Shown here: positions 17,085 through 26,914 of the stretch, piece by piece
Layout: each line of letters begins with the position of its first letter
Numbering within the stretch: the first letter of the stretch is position 1
NCBI RefSeq assembly: GCF_019668465.1
Contig: NZ_AP024828.1
Coordinates: 5,580,001 to 5,644,000 of the forward strand
Reading direction: 5' to 3'
Origin: Mycobacterium senriense
GTDB taxonomy: Bacteria; Actinomycetota; Actinomycetes; Mycobacteriales; Mycobacteriaceae
Length of the DNA: 64,000 nt
Made by a program: the position numbers and the translations under genes
The notes under the pieces: generated by a model
Told to the model about the DNA's origin: nothing
Seen by the model: only the letters and a program-made list of their open reading frames with translations
Databases searched by the model: none

Positions 17085-18110
17085 CTAACTGGTGGCCGCG
17101 AGATTGGCGATGATGTCGGCCGCGGGGCCGGCGCACGCGTTCTTGAACGACGTCCCGGCCCACAGCGGCATACCGTTGGGATCCTCGATGGCGGCGGCGG
17201 CCTCCCGGATCGGCGAGGTCATCTGGTTGACCTCGGGGTAGCCCAGCGGCGCGACGTGGTCGAGCGTCCGGGTGAAGTCGTTCTCTAGACCCCGCGCGTA
17301 GCGGCCCGAGAACGCCCGCGTCACAACGGTCGTGGCGAACAACGGGTTCTTCAGCGCGACGCGGTGCGCGGAGTTGGTACCCGCCTCGTCGGCCAGCAGC
17401 AGCGCGGTGCCGACCTGGGCCGCCACCGCTCCCCTGCGCAGCGCGGCCCCGACCTCGTCGGCGGTGCCCAACCCGCCCGCCGCGATGATCGGGACGTCAT
17501 GCGCGTTGCGGATGCGGTCGATGAGCTGGTGCAGCGACTCGTTGGCGGGCTCCATGTCCGGCGCGAAGGTGCCGCGGTGCCCGCCGGCGGCGGGCCCCTG
17601 GACCACCAGGCTGTCGGCACCGGCCGCGACGGCGATTCCCGCCTCGTAGGCCGAGGTGACGGTGACCATCACCAACAGGCCCAGCGCGCCCAGCCGCCGG
17701 ATCACATCGGGCGGCGGCACGCCGAAGGTGAAGGACACCAGCTCGGGCCGGACGTCGGCCACCACCTCGAGCTTCCGCTCCCACTCGTCGTCGTCGCCGT
17801 GCTGCGGGTGACCGACCTCGACCTGGTAATGCTCGGCGATTTCCTCGAGTTCGGCCGCGTAATAGTGCAGGGCCACCCAGTCGGCGACGCTGGGTTGGGG
17901 CACAAACAAGTTGACCCCGAGCGGGCCGGTGGTGGCCTTGCGCGCCGCGGCGATGTCGTCGGCGAACTGCTCGGCGCTGCGGTGCCCGCCGGGGACGAAA
18001 CCGAGCCCACCCGCATTGGACACCGCCGCGGCCAACGCGGGAGTCCCGGGCCCTCCGGCCATGGGTGCGCCCACGATGGGCACCATGATGTCCCAGAAGC
18101 CCAGTACCAT
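17085..18110 (-). CDS. Nitronate monooxygenase / 2-nitropropane dioxygenase family (Rv2781c-type)
   Basis: A 341-residue FMN-dependent TIM-barrel enzyme. IVGAPMAGGPGTPALAAAVS (about 12-31) is the family's N-terminal strand, VVQGPAAGGHRGTF (about 175-188) carries the catalytic-region Gly/His, and AAGGLGTADEV binds the FMN phosphate. Family members oxidise alkyl nitronates. It starts four bases after the pepR stop, so it is cotranscribed with pepR. The 12-base gap to ald is convergent. Confidence 0.88.
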   Translation of the reverse strand: MVLGFWDIMVPIVGAPMAGGPGTPALAAAVSNAGGLGFVPGGHRSAEQFADDIAAARKATTGPLGVNLFVPQPSVADWVALHYYAAELEEIAEHYQVEVGHPQHGDDDEWERKLEVVADVRPELVSFTFGVPPPDVIRRLGALGLLVMVTVTSAYEAGIAVAAGADSLVVQGPAAGGHRGTFAPDMEPANESLHQLIDRIRNAHDVPIIAAGGLGTADEVGAALRRGAVAAQVGTALLLADEAGTNSAHRVALKNPLFATTVVTRAFSGRYARGLENDFTRTLDHVAPLGYPEVNQMTSPIREAAAAIEDPNGMPLWAGTSFKNACAGPAADIIANLAATS

Positions 18111-18114
18111 TCGG

Positions 18115-19494
18115 CTAATTTACCATCGCCCGAAGTTGTTGGGGCAGTGACCGTTTGGCGGCGTAGGGACCCAGAACCGCGGCGCCGTACCGCTGCCCGA
18201 GCAACCGGTGCGCCACGGCGTTGACCTCGTCGAGGGTCACCTCGTCGATCTGCTGCAGGGTGTGCTCGATGCTGCGGTGCATGCCGTAGTTGAGCTCGCT
18301 GCGGCCCAGCCGGCTCATCCGCGAGCTGGAATCCTCCAGGCCGAGCACCAGACCGCCGCGCAACGATCCCTTGGCGATGCGGCATTCCGACTCGGTGATG
18401 CCGTCGCGCGCCACCGACTCGAGCACGTCGCTGGTCACCGCCATCACCTCGGCGAAGCGTTCGGGCTGGCATGCGGCATACACCGACAGCGCGCCACTGT
18501 CGGCGAAGACGTCGACAGTCGAGTACACCGAGTAGGCCAGCCCGCGCAGTTCTCGAACCTGCTGAAACAACCGGGAGCTCAGGCCGCCGCCCAGCGCGGT
18601 GTTGAGCACCGACAGCGCCCAGCGATGGTCCCAGCCGCGCCCCGGCGTGCGGACGCCCAGCGACACGTGCGCCTGCTCGGCGTCCCGGGTGCCCAGCAGC
18701 AGACCGGGCCGGCCGCCGACCCGTCCGGCGCCCTTGCGCGGCGCGATCGGCTCGCGGCCGCGGACCAGATGCGGCCCGAAGTGCCGGCGCACCAACGCGA
18801 CCACCTCGTCGTGGTCGACGTTGCCGGCCACCGCCACCACCATCCGCTCCGGCGTGTAGCGCCGAACGTGAAACGAGTGCAGCTGGTTGCGCGTCATCGA
18901 CGTCACCGACCGCGCGGTGCCGATGACGGGGCGACCCACCGGGTGGTCACCGAAGAGCGCGCTCAGGAACATGTCGCCGAGTGCGTCCTCGGGGTCGTCG
19001 TCGCGCATCGCGATCTCTTCGAGGACCACGTCGCGTTCCAGCTCGACGTCGTTGGCCGCGCAGCACCCGTTGAGCACCACGTCGGCGACCAGGTCGACGG
19101 CCAGCGCCAGATCGCTGTCGAGCACGTGCGCGTAGTAGCAGGTGTGCTCCTTCGCGGTGAACGCGTTCAGCTCTCCCCCGACGGCGTCCATCGCCTGCGC
19201 GATGTCCACCGCCGTGCGACTGGGCGTCGACTTGAACAGCAGATGCTCGAGGAAGTGCGCGGCGCCGGCCACGGTGGCACCCTCGTCGCGCGAGCCGACC
19301 CCGACCCAGACCCCGACCGAGGCGGAACGCACCGCGGGCAGGTACTCGGTGACCACCCGCAAGCCGCCTGGCAGCGTGGTGCGCCGCAACGCGGCTTCGG
19401 GTGCCGATTCGTCAGCGACCTTGCTCCGGCGCAGCGCGCCGGACCGACCGGGACGCGTCCCGGTCGATGAGTCAGCTGCTCGCCGTCGCGGCAT
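18115..19494 (-). CDS. pepR: Zinc protease, M16 (insulinase) family
   Basis: A 459-residue M16 peptidase. The inverted zinc motif HFLEH lies near residue 87 ([11 protein letters not shown]) with the distal Glu about 76 residues on. The C-terminal half contains the conserved R/Y pair region ([11 protein letters not shown]). The ATG chosen gives [10 protein letters not shown] and overlaps the gpsI stop by 23 bases; this matches the M. tuberculosis PepR N-terminus, plus a short extension. It is translationally close-coupled to gpsI. Confidence 0.92.
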   Translation of the reverse strand: MPRRRAADSSTGTRPGRSGALRRSKVADESAPEAALRRTTLPGGLRVVTEYLPAVRSASVGVWVGVGSRDEGATVAGAAHFLEHLLFKSTPSRTAVDIAQAMDAVGGELNAFTAKEHTCYYAHVLDSDLALAVDLVADVVLNGCCAANDVELERDVVLEEIAMRDDDPEDALGDMFLSALFGDHPVGRPVIGTARSVTSMTRNQLHSFHVRRYTPERMVVAVAGNVDHDEVVALVRRHFGPHLVRGREPIAPRKGAGRVGGRPGLLLGTRDAEQAHVSLGVRTPGRGWDHRWALSVLNTALGGGLSSRLFQQVRELRGLAYSVYSTVDVFADSGALSVYAACQPERFAEVMAVTSDVLESVARDGITESECRIAKGSLRGGLVLGLEDSSSRMSRLGRSELNYGMHRSIEHTLQQIDEVTLDEVNAVAHRLLGQRYGAAVLGPYAAKRSLPQQLRAMVN

Positions 19495-21736
19495 CGGCAG
19501 GAGCGGCCGCCGGGGCATCGGCAGGAGCCGAGTTGTCTTCCTCCACCAGAACCAGCGAGATCTTGCCCCGCTTGTCGATGTCGGCGATCTCGACGCGCAG
19601 CTTGTCGCCGACGTTGACCACGTCCTCGACCTTCGCGATCCGCTTGCCCTTGCCGAGCTTGGAGATGTGCACCAGGCCGTCACGGCCGGGCAGCAGCGAC
19701 ACGAACGCACCGAAATCCGTTGTCTTGACCACGGTTCCGAGGAACCGCTCGCCGACGGTCGGCAACTGCGGGTTGGCGATGGCGTTGATCCGGTCGATCG
19801 CGGCCTGCGCCGAGGGTCCGTCGGTGGCGCCGACGAACACGGTGCCGTCGTCCTCGATGGAGATCTGCGCGCCGGTCTCCTCGGTGATCGCGTTGATGAC
19901 CTTGCCCTTGGGCCCGATCACCTCACCGATCTTGTCCACCGGAACCTTGATGGTGGTGACCCGAGGCGCATACGGGCTCATCTCGTCGGGCTCGTCGATC
20001 GCCTCGGCCATGACCTCCAGGATGGTCAGCCGCGCGTCCTTGGCCTGCCCCAGCGCGCCCGCCAGCACCTGCGACGGAATGCCGTCGAGCTTGGTGTCCA
20101 GCTGCAGCGCGGTGACGAAGTCCTTGGTGCCGGCGCACTTGAAGTCCATGTCGCCGAACGCGTCCTCGGCGCCCAGGATGTCGGTCAGGGTGACGAAGCG
20201 GCGCTCGGTCTTGCCGTCGACCTCGACGTCATCGGAGACCAGGCCCATCGCGATGCCGGCCACCGGCGCCTTGAGCGGCACACCGGCGTTCAGCAGCGAA
20301 AGGGTGGAAGCACAGACCGAACCCATCGACGTCGAGCCGTTGGAGCTCAGCGCCTCGGAGACCTGACGGATGGCGTAAGGGAACTCCTCGACGCCCGGCA
20401 GCACCGGGATCAGCGCGCGCTCGGCGAGCGCGCCGTGCCCGATCTCGCGCCGCTTGGGCGAGCCCACGCGGCCGGTCTCGCCGGTGGAGAACGGCGGGAA
20501 GTTGTAGTGGTGCATGTAGCGCTTGGAGGTCTCGGGTCCCAGCGAGTCGATCTGCTGGGCCATCTTGACCATGTCGAGCGTGGTGACACCCAGGATCTGG
20601 GTCTCGCCGCGCTGGAACAGCGCGCTGCCGTGCGCCCGCGGCACCACGGCGACCTCGGCCGACAACGCGCGGATGTCGGTGATGCCGCGGCCGTCGATGC
20701 GGAAGTGATCGGTCAGGATCCGCTGACGCACCAGCTTCTTGGTCAGCGACCGGTAGGCGGCGCTGACCTCCTTCTCGCGGCCCTCGTAGGTCGCAGAGTT
20801 CCCCGTGAGCCGCGCCAACACTTCCGCTTTCAGCTCGTCGGTGCGCGCGTCGCGCTCGGCCTTGCCGCCGATGGTCAGCGCCTTGGCCAGCTCGTCGGTG
20901 GCCAGCGAGGCGACCGAGTAGTAGACGTCTTCCTGGTAGTCCGGGAACGTCGGGAACTCGCCGACCGGCTTGGCGGCGGCCCCGGCCAGCTCCTCCTGTG
21001 CGGTGCACAGCGCGGCGATGAACGGCTTGGCGGCCTCGAGTCCTTCGGCCACAACGGTTTCCGTCGGCGCCTGGGCGCCGCCCTCGACGAGCTCGATGAC
21101 CTTCTCGGTGGCCTCGGCCTCGACCATCATGATGGCCACGTCACCCTCGACCTTGCGGCCGGCGATGACCATGTCGAACACGGCGCGCTCGAGCTGCTCG
21201 ACGGTCGGGAACGCCACCCACTGGCCGTCGATGAGCGCGACCCGCACGCCCCCGATCGGACCCGAGAACGGCAACCCGCTCAGCTGGGTGGACGCCGATG
21301 CGGCGTTGATCGCCAGCACGTCGTACAGGTCGTTGGGATCCAGGCTCATGACCGTGACCACGACCTGAATCTCGTTGCGCAGCCCGGAGACGAACGACGG
21401 GCGCAGCGGCCGGTCGATGAGCCGGCAGGTCAGGATCGCGTCCGTGGAGGGACGGCCCTCGCGGCGGAAGAACGAACCGGGGATGCGACCGGCGGCATAC
21501 ATCCGCTCCTCGACGTCGACGGTCAGCGGGAAGAAGTCGAAATGCTCCTTGGGGCTCTTGCTGGCGGTGGTCGCCGACAACAGCATGTTCTCGTCATCGA
21601 GGTACGCGACCACGGCGCCAGCTGCCTGCTGGGCCAACCGGCCGGTCTCGAAACGGATGGTGCGGGTGCCGAAGCTCCCGTTGTCGATGGTGGCGGTCGC
21701 CTCGAACACGCCCTCTTCAATTTCAGCGACAGACAT
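19472..21736 (-). CDS. gpsI: Polyribonucleotide nucleotidyltransferase (PNPase)
   Basis: A 754-residue PNPase, the usual mycobacterial length. It degrades RNA phosphorolytically 3' to 5' as a trimer. Two RNase PH domains (residues about 15-150 and 365-530; the second carries the active-site region [14 protein letters not shown]) are followed by a KH domain ([16 protein letters not shown], about 622) and an S1 domain ([21 protein letters not shown], key residues T-DFGAFV). Actinobacterial PNPase was also named guanosine pentaphosphate synthetase. It lies 366 bases downstream of rpsO on the same strand, the common rpsO-pnp order, with hairpins in the spacer. Confidence 0.97.
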   Translation of the reverse strand: MSVAEIEEGVFEATATIDNGSFGTRTIRFETGRLAQQAAGAVVAYLDDENMLLSATTASKSPKEHFDFFPLTVDVEERMYAAGRIPGSFFRREGRPSTDAILTCRLIDRPLRPSFVSGLRNEIQVVVTVMSLDPNDLYDVLAINAASASTQLSGLPFSGPIGGVRVALIDGQWVAFPTVEQLERAVFDMVIAGRKVEGDVAIMMVEAEATEKVIELVEGGAQAPTETVVAEGLEAAKPFIAALCTAQEELAGAAAKPVGEFPTFPDYQEDVYYSVASLATDELAKALTIGGKAERDARTDELKAEVLARLTGNSATYEGREKEVSAAYRSLTKKLVRQRILTDHFRIDGRGITDIRALSAEVAVVPRAHGSALFQRGETQILGVTTLDMVKMAQQIDSLGPETSKRYMHHYNFPPFSTGETGRVGSPKRREIGHGALAERALIPVLPGVEEFPYAIRQVSEALSSNGSTSMGSVCASTLSLLNAGVPLKAPVAGIAMGLVSDDVEVDGKTERRFVTLTDILGAEDAFGDMDFKCAGTKDFVTALQLDTKLDGIPSQVLAGALGQAKDARLTILEVMAEAIDEPDEMSPYAPRVTTIKVPVDKIGEVIGPKGKVINAITEETGAQISIEDDGTVFVGATDGPSAQAAIDRINAIANPQLPTVGERFLGTVVKTTDFGAFVSLLPGRDGLVHISKLGKGKRIAKVEDVVNVGDKLRVEIADIDKRGKISLVLVEEDNSAPADAPAAAPADAATASS

Positions 21737-21770
21737 GGACGTCCGTACGGCCTCTCTTGTATTCAGCTTT

Positions 21771-21822
21771 TTCGCGTGGCCACGCGCGAACCGCAGGCCT
21801 GACGGCCGCGGGTCACCCGCGG
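21771..21822 (-). promoter_or_regulatory. Two GC hairpins in the gpsI 5' leader
   Basis: Within the 366-base rpsO-gpsI spacer, TTCGCG...CGCGAA (21771-21790, containing the palindrome CGCGTGGCCACGCG) and CCGCGGG-TCA-CCCGCGG (21806-21822) can form stems 35-85 bases upstream of the gpsI start. In E. coli, PNPase autoregulates through a leader hairpin cut by RNase III; a similar role here is inference. The remainder of the spacer shows nothing else recognisable. Confidence 0.5.
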
Positions 21823-22071
21823 GAGGCGCTGAGTCTGAATACGGCTACGGCCATCGATCGAAGCGGCCGACCTGCCCCAGATCCGGAGAGCCCGGCAGCC
21901 ACTACCGAAGACCGCCCGATGCAGACTGGCTGCTCCCTCGAACGTGCGTAGTGACACGCTGGAACGGCACACGCGGATCTGCGTGACCGCACCGTTTGCT
22001 CGGGCCGAACCGGCCCAGAACGTCCTCACTCTACACGGGCGACCTCTGCCCGCCATATTGCTCGGAGTTTG

Positions 22072-22090
22072 CGGGGCGGCTACCGCCCCG
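22072..22090 (-). terminator. Hairpin after rpsO, no U-tract
   Basis: CGGGGCGG-CTA-CCGCCCCG is a perfect 8-bp stem with a three-base loop, 12 bases past the rpsO stop. No run of T follows on the minus strand, as is common for mycobacterial terminator-like or RNA-protecting hairpins. It may end rpsO transcripts or attenuate readthrough into gpsI. Confidence 0.6.
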
Positions 22091-22102
22091 GTGGGGGTGG
22101 CG

Positions 22103-22372
22103 TCAGCGACGCAGGCCCAGCCGCTCGACCAGCGAGCGGTACCGCTCGACATCGATCTGCGCGACGTACTTGAGCAGCCGGCGACGGCGTCCGACCAGCA
22201 GCAGCAGCCCGCGCCGCGAGTGGTGGTCGTGCTTGTGCACCTTCAGGTGCTCGGTCAGGTCGGCGATCCGCTTGGTCAGCAGCGCGACCTGCGCCTCGGG
22301 GGAACCGGTGTCGGTGCCATGCAGGCCGTAGTTGCCCAGGATTTCTTTTTTCTGCTCGGCTGTCAGCGCCAC
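22103..22372 (-). CDS. rpsO: 30S ribosomal protein S15
   Basis: An 89-residue S15. The conserved [21 protein letters not shown] segment (key residues H, D-T-G-S-E) and [22 protein letters not shown] contact 16S rRNA helix 22 and bind early in 30S assembly. Length and sequence are typical. It is monocistronic or partly linked to gpsI downstream. Confidence 0.98.
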   Translation of the reverse strand: MALTAEQKKEILGNYGLHGTDTGSPEAQVALLTKRIADLTEHLKVHKHDHHSRRGLLLLVGRRRRLLKYVAQIDVERYRSLVERLGLRR

Positions 22373-22520
22373 GAAACTATCTCCATCAATCGGTCCGCGA
22401 AAGGTGAATGTTCAAGGCGCGGCCACCGCGAACCGCAGCACGCGCCGATGTCGTCCGGCAGTTTAGCAGCGCTGTGATCGCGGGCCTAAACGCCGAGGCT
22501 CGCGCTTTGTCACCAGGTGC

Positions 22521-23495
22521 TCAACCCGCAGAGAGCAGGCTGCGCGCCTTCTCGGTGTCCTTGCCCATCGCGACGACGAGTTCCTTGACCGAGTCGAACT
22601 TGTGCTGACCGCGGATGCGGGCGACGAAATCGAGGGCGACGTGCTGACCGTAGAGGTCGGCGGTGGTGTCCAGGACGAACGCCTCGACGGTGCGGGTGCG
22701 CCCGGAGAAGGTCGGGTTGGTGCCGACGGACACCGCCGCCTGATAGCGCTCGCCGGGGATGACGCTGCCGGTGGCCGGTCCGTGCCCGAGCACGGTGAAC
22801 CATGCGGCGTACACGCCGTCGGCCGGGATGGCCGAGTACATCGGCGGCGCCACGTTGGCGGTCGGGTAGCCCAGCTCGATGCCGCGCCCGTGGCCGCGCA
22901 CCACCACACCCTCGACGCGGTGTGGGCGGCCCAGCGCCTCGGTGGCCGCCACCATGTCGCCGGCGTCCACGCAGGACCGGATGTAGGTGGACGAGAACGT
23001 CACGGTCTCGTTGCTGTGATGCTCGGACAGCAGCGACATCGACTCGACCGAGAAGCCGAACCGCTCCCCCGCCTTGCGCAGGGTGTCGACGGTGCCGGCC
23101 GCCTTCTTGCCGAAGGTGAAGTTCTCCCCCACCACGACCTCGACGACGTGCAGGTTCTCCACCAGAAGTTCGTGCACGTAGCGCTCCGGGGTGAGCTTCA
23201 TGAAGTCGGTGGTGAACGGCATCACCAGGAAGACGTCGATGCCCAGCTCCTCGACCAGCTCGGCGCGCCGGGTCAGCGTCGTCAGCTGGGCGGGATGGCT
23301 GCCGGGGAAGACCACTTCCATCGGGTGCGGGTCGAACGTCATCAGCACCGTCGGGACGTTGCGGGCCCGCGCCGCCTTGACCGCATGCGCGATCAGCTCG
23401 GCGTGACCGCGATGCACACCGTCGAATACACCGATGGTGAGTACACACCTGCCCCAGTCCGTGGGAATCTCGTCTTGGCCGCGCCACCGCTGCAC
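22521..23495 (-). CDS. ribF: Bifunctional riboflavin kinase / FAD synthetase
   Basis: A 324-residue RibF that converts riboflavin to FMN and FMN to FAD. The N-terminal FAD-synthetase nucleotidyltransferase domain shows VFDGVHRGHAEL (about 23-34) and the later STYIRSCV. The C-terminal kinase domain carries GYPTANV (about 195-201) and TFSGRTRTVEAFVLD. The GTG start (VQRWRGQ) matches the M. tuberculosis start; a 17-residue extension upstream is open but unlikely. It is divergent from sirR, with 113 bases between. Confidence 0.95.
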   Translation of the reverse strand: MQRWRGQDEIPTDWGRCVLTIGVFDGVHRGHAELIAHAVKAARARNVPTVLMTFDPHPMEVVFPGSHPAQLTTLTRRAELVEELGIDVFLVMPFTTDFMKLTPERYVHELLVENLHVVEVVVGENFTFGKKAAGTVDTLRKAGERFGFSVESMSLLSEHHSNETVTFSSTYIRSCVDAGDMVAATEALGRPHRVEGVVVRGHGRGIELGYPTANVAPPMYSAIPADGVYAAWFTVLGHGPATGSVIPGERYQAAVSVGTNPTFSGRTRTVEAFVLDTTADLYGQHVALDFVARIRGQHKFDSVKELVVAMGKDTEKARSLLSAG

Positions 23496-23594
23496 GCCCG
23501 CAAGCCTACGGCGCCGAGTGGTCTGCCGGGAGATCCAGAGGGGCAAACCCCCGCCATGGTGTCGGGGAACACCCCGAATCAGGCGTGGGTTGCC

Positions 23595-23611
23595 TAAACT
23601 TTCTCGGTGTG
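23595..23611 (+). promoter_or_regulatory. -10 element and leaderless start of sirR
   Basis: TAAACT (23595-23600) lies eight bases before the in-frame GTG at 23609, consistent with a leaderless transcript and supporting that start over the upstream open frame. Confidence 0.45.
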
Positions 23612-24313
23612 AAGGCTGACGAAGAGCGTGGCGGCATCACCGCGGTCGGCCAGGACTACCTCAAGGCCATCTGGAATGCCCAGGAATGGTCCCCCAAAGA
23701 CGCGCTACAGAAGGTCAGCACCAAGATGCTGGCCGAAAAGATCGGGGTGTCGGCCAGCACGGCCTCGGAGTCCATCCGCAAGCTCGCCGAGCAGGGGCTC
23801 GTCGACCACGAGAAGTACGGTGCGGTGACGCTGACCGAGGCGGGCCGGCGCGCAGCGCTGGAGATGGTGCGCCGGCACCGGCTGCTGGAGACCTTCCTGG
23901 TCAACGAACTCGGCTACGCCTGGGACGAGGTGCACGACGAGGCCGAGGTGCTCGAGCACGCGGTGTCCGATCGGCTGGTGGCGCGCATCGACGCCAAGCT
24001 GGGGTTCCCGCAGCGCGACCCGCACGGTGACCCGATCCCGGCCTCGGACGGGCAGGTGCCCACCCCGCCGGCCCGCCAGCTGTGGGCATGCGACGACGGG
24101 GACACCGCGACGGTGGCGCGCATCTCCGACGCCGACCCCGAGATGCTGCGCTACTTCACCGACGTCGGCATCAACCTCGACTCCCGGCTGCGGGTCCTGA
24201 CCCGACGTGAATTCGCCGGCATGATCTCGGTCGCGATCGACTCCGGCGCCGGCGCCGAGACGACCGTCGACCTGGGCAGCCCGGCCGCCCGCGCCATCTG
24301 GGTGACGGCCTAG
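23609..24313 (+). CDS. sirR: DtxR/MntR-family metal-dependent transcriptional regulator
   Basis: A 234-residue metalloregulator, homologue of M. tuberculosis SirR (Rv2788), now usually called MntR. The winged helix-turn-helix is at about residues 10-70 (VSTKMLAEKIGVSASTASESI). The dimerisation/metal-binding domain has RRHRLLETFLVNELGYAWDEVHDEAEVLEHAVSD with metal ligands E, H, E and H (cited as RRHRLLE, then VHDEAEVLEHAVSD). A C-terminal SH3/FeoA-like domain follows (about 155-232). It would repress Mn(II) uptake when metal-bound. Confidence 0.92.
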   Translation: MKADEERGGITAVGQDYLKAIWNAQEWSPKDALQKVSTKMLAEKIGVSASTASESIRKLAEQGLVDHEKYGAVTLTEAGRRAALEMVRRHRLLETFLVNELGYAWDEVHDEAEVLEHAVSDRLVARIDAKLGFPQRDPHGDPIPASDGQVPTPPARQLWACDDGDTATVARISDADPEMLRYFTDVGINLDSRLRVLTRREFAGMISVAIDSGAGAETTVDLGSPAARAIWVTA

Positions 24314-24314
24314 C

Positions 24315-24360
24315 GGCGATCGCAAGCACGGCGCAGCCGGGCGCAGCGGGTCGCCGCCAT
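24315..24360. repeat. Dispersed intergenic palindromic repeat, copy 1
   Basis: A 46-bp element starting GGCGATCGCAAGC and ending GCGGGTCGCCGCCAT, between convergent sirR and fadE21. It matches copy 2 (41825-41870) at 42 of 46 positions and copy 3 (46557-46602) more loosely. The inverted ends (GGCGA...TCGCC) can pair, so it may act as a bidirectional terminator. Confidence 0.75.
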
Positions 24361-24381
24361 CCCGCGCAGTCGGGTAGCCGC

Positions 24382-25638
24382 TCAGTCGGCCAGCAGGCCC
24401 TTGGCGATGTGGGTGACCTGAACCTCGTTGCTGCCGGCGTAGATCATCAGCGACTTGGCGTCGCGGGCCAGCTGCTCCACCCGGTATTCGGCCATGTAGC
24501 CGTTGCCGCCGAACAGCTGTACGGCCTCCATCGCCACGTCGGTGGCCGCCTCCGACGAGTACAGCTTGATCGCCGACGCCTCGGCCAGCGTCAGCGGCTT
24601 ACCCGCCTGCTGGCGCTCGATGGTGTGAAAGACCATGTTCTGCACGTTCATTCGGGCGATCTCCATCTTGGCCAGCTTGAGCTGGATCAGCTGGAATTGC
24701 CCGATGTTCTTGCCCCACAAGGTCCGGCTCTTGGCGTAATCCACGCACAGCCGGTGGCATTCGTCGATGATGCCCAACGCCATCATCGCGATCCCGATCC
24801 GCTCGGCGGCGAAGTTGGCGCGGGCGCTGTCGCGGCCGTCGCCGTCGGTGTGCTGTTCGCTCTCGCCGAGCAGCCGGTCCGGGCTCAGCCGCACGTTGTC
24901 GAAGAACAGCTCGCCGGTCGGCGAGGACATCATGCCCATCTTCTTGAACGGCTTGCCCTGCGTGAGGCCCGGCATGCCCGCGTCGAGCACGAAGACCAGC
25001 ACCGGCCGGTTGCGCTTGTCCGCGCTCGCATCGCCCTCGTCGAGTTTGGCGTACACGACCAGGACGTCGGCACAGGGCCCGTTGGTGATGAAGGTCTTCT
25101 GCCCGTTGAGGATGTAGTCCTGGCCGTCGCGCTTGACGTAGGTCTTCATGCCGCCGAACGCGTCCGAGCCCGAGTCTGGCTCGGTAATCGCCCATGCCGC
25201 AATCTTTTCCAGCGTCATCAGCTCGGGCAGCCAGCGTTCCTTCTGCGCCAGTGTGCCGCGGCTCATGATCGTCGCCGCGCCCAGGCCGAGGCTAACCGAC
25301 GCGGTGCTGAGCAACCCGATGCTGACCCTCGCGATTTCGGACACCAGCACCGCGATCATCGACCCCTGCGCGCCACCGCCGAAACCGCCTGACTCGTCGG
25401 GCTTTTCATCCACAGGCGCCCGGGCGCCGTCGAGCCTGGCCCGCTCCCGGTCCAGCATCTTCTTGACCGACTCGGCGGCCATGGCGTCGAGGCCGAACTG
25501 GCTGAACAGCTTGCGCGCGATCGGATACGGCGACATTTCGCCGGTCTCCAGTTCGTCGACGTGCGGGCGGATCTCTTTGTCGACGAACTGGCGAACCGCA
25601 TCCCGGACCATCAGGTCGGTGTCGGACCACTCGATCAT
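24382..25638 (-). CDS. fadE21: Acyl-CoA dehydrogenase
   Basis: A 418-residue FAD-dependent acyl-CoA dehydrogenase, homologue of FadE21 (Rv2789c). AWAITEPDSGSDAFGG (about 152-167) and the substrate/FAD segments QTFITNG-type (GQKTFITNGPCADV) are conserved. QLFGGNGYMAEYRVEQLARDAK (key Q-GG-G, R) near 370-391 binds FAD at the dimer interface. It starts eight bases after the ltp1 stop, so acyl-CoA oxidation and the thiolase-like Ltp1 are coexpressed. The insert at about 70-95 (RARLDGARAPVDEKPDES) lengthens it slightly relative to the family. Confidence 0.93.
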   Translation of the reverse strand: MIEWSDTDLMVRDAVRQFVDKEIRPHVDELETGEMSPYPIARKLFSQFGLDAMAAESVKKMLDRERARLDGARAPVDEKPDESGGFGGGAQGSMIAVLVSEIARVSIGLLSTASVSLGLGAATIMSRGTLAQKERWLPELMTLEKIAAWAITEPDSGSDAFGGMKTYVKRDGQDYILNGQKTFITNGPCADVLVVYAKLDEGDASADKRNRPVLVFVLDAGMPGLTQGKPFKKMGMMSSPTGELFFDNVRLSPDRLLGESEQHTDGDGRDSARANFAAERIGIAMMALGIIDECHRLCVDYAKSRTLWGKNIGQFQLIQLKLAKMEIARMNVQNMVFHTIERQQAGKPLTLAEASAIKLYSSEAATDVAMEAVQLFGGNGYMAEYRVEQLARDAKSLMIYAGSNEVQVTHIAKGLLAD

Positions 25639-25645
25639 GGCGTCC

Positions 25646-26836
25646 TTAACGCTCGGCGCGCTGGTAGGCGGTGACGACGGCGGCGCCGCCCAGTCCGATG
25701 TTGTGTTGCAGTGCGGCGCTGACGTTGTCGACCTGACGCTTGTCGGCGGTCCCGCGCAGCTGCCAGGTCAGCTCCGCGCATTGCGCCAGGCCGGTCGCGC
25801 CCAGCGGGTGCCCCTTGGAGATCAGGCCGCCGGACGGGTTGACCACCCAGCGGCCGCCGTAGGTGGTGTCGTTGTTGTCGATCAGCTTCGGTGCCTCACC
25901 GGGACCGCACAAGCCGAGCGCCTCATACAGCAGCAGTTCGTTGGCCGAGAAGCAGTCGTGCAGCTCGATCACCTGGAAGTCTTGCGGCCCCAGCCCGGAC
26001 TGGTCGTAGACCTGTTGCGCGGCTTGGACATTCATGTCGTAGCCGATCAGGTTCTTCGCGCTCCCGTCGAACGTCGACGCGAAGTCGGTGGTCATGGCCT
26101 GCCCGACGATCTCCACCGCCTGGCCGGCCAGACCGTGGCTGTCGACGAAGCTTTCCGAGGCCAGGATGGCCGCACCCGAGCCGTCCGAGGTGGGCGAACA
26201 CTGCAGCTTGGTCAGCGGGTCGGAGATCATCCGCGCCGCCAGGATGTCGTCGAGCGTGTAGGACTCCTGGAACTGGGCAAAAGGGTTGTTGACCGAGTGC
26301 TTGTGGTTCTTGTAGCCGATCTTGGCGAAATGCTCTGCGGTGCTGCCGTATTGCTTCATGTGCTCGCGTCCGGCGGCGCCGAACATCCACGGCGCGACGG
26401 GCATCGCGAACTCGTCGATCGCGGCCATCGCCTTGACGTGCTTGCCCATCGGCGATTCGCGGTCCTGGGCGCCGCCGCCCAGCGAACCCGGCTGCATCTT
26501 CTCGAAGCCGAGCGCGATCGCGCAGTCGACGATGCCGCCGCGGATGGCCTGGGCGGCCAGGAACAGCGCCGTCGAGCCGGTGGAGCAGTTGTTGTTGACG
26601 TTGACGATCGGAATGCCGGTCATGCCGAGCTCGTAGAGGGCGCGCTGCCCGGAGGTGGAGTCGCCCGAGCAGTAGCCGACGTAGCCCTGCTGCACCTCGC
26701 GGTAGTCGATGCCGGCATCCGTCAGGGCGTTGGTTCCCGATTCGCGGGCCATGTCCGGATAGTCCCAGCCCTCGCGGCGGCCCGGCTTCTCGAATTTCGT
26801 CATCCCGACGCCGACGACATAAACCTTGCTGGACAT
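25646..26836 (-). CDS. ltp1: Lipid-transfer protein / thiolase-fold enzyme
   Basis: A 396-residue thiolase-superfamily protein, homologue of Rv2790c (Ltp1, SCP-x thiolase-like). The N-terminal [19 protein letters not shown], the Cys of [13 protein letters not shown] (about residue 83) and C-terminal [18 protein letters not shown] (His of GHPLGA) are the expected active-site elements. Related actinobacterial enzymes act as aldolases or thiolases in sterol side-chain degradation. It is immediately upstream of fadE21; GGAAGGGG precedes the ATG. Exact substrate unknown. Confidence 0.9.
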   Translation of the reverse strand: MSSKVYVVGVGMTKFEKPGRREGWDYPDMARESGTNALTDAGIDYREVQQGYVGYCSGDSTSGQRALYELGMTGIPIVNVNNNCSTGSTALFLAAQAIRGGIVDCAIALGFEKMQPGSLGGGAQDRESPMGKHVKAMAAIDEFAMPVAPWMFGAAGREHMKQYGSTAEHFAKIGYKNHKHSVNNPFAQFQESYTLDDILAARMISDPLTKLQCSPTSDGSGAAILASESFVDSHGLAGQAVEIVGQAMTTDFASTFDGSAKNLIGYDMNVQAAQQVYDQSGLGPQDFQVIELHDCFSANELLLYEALGLCGPGEAPKLIDNNDTTYGGRWVVNPSGGLISKGHPLGATGLAQCAELTWQLRGTADKRQVDNVSAALQHNIGLGGAAVVTAYQRAER

Positions 26837-26914
26837 CGTTGTCCCCTTCCGAACCGTGGGCGGTCTAGGCCTTCAGTGTGCAACGTAGCCCAACCAACCG
26901 TTCGGCCGGGGCCG

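Noticed and set aside
19142..21802. 886-codon plus-strand frame opposite gpsI and pepR
   Set aside because: Antisense to highly conserved PNPase; composition typical of a GC-rich shadow frame.
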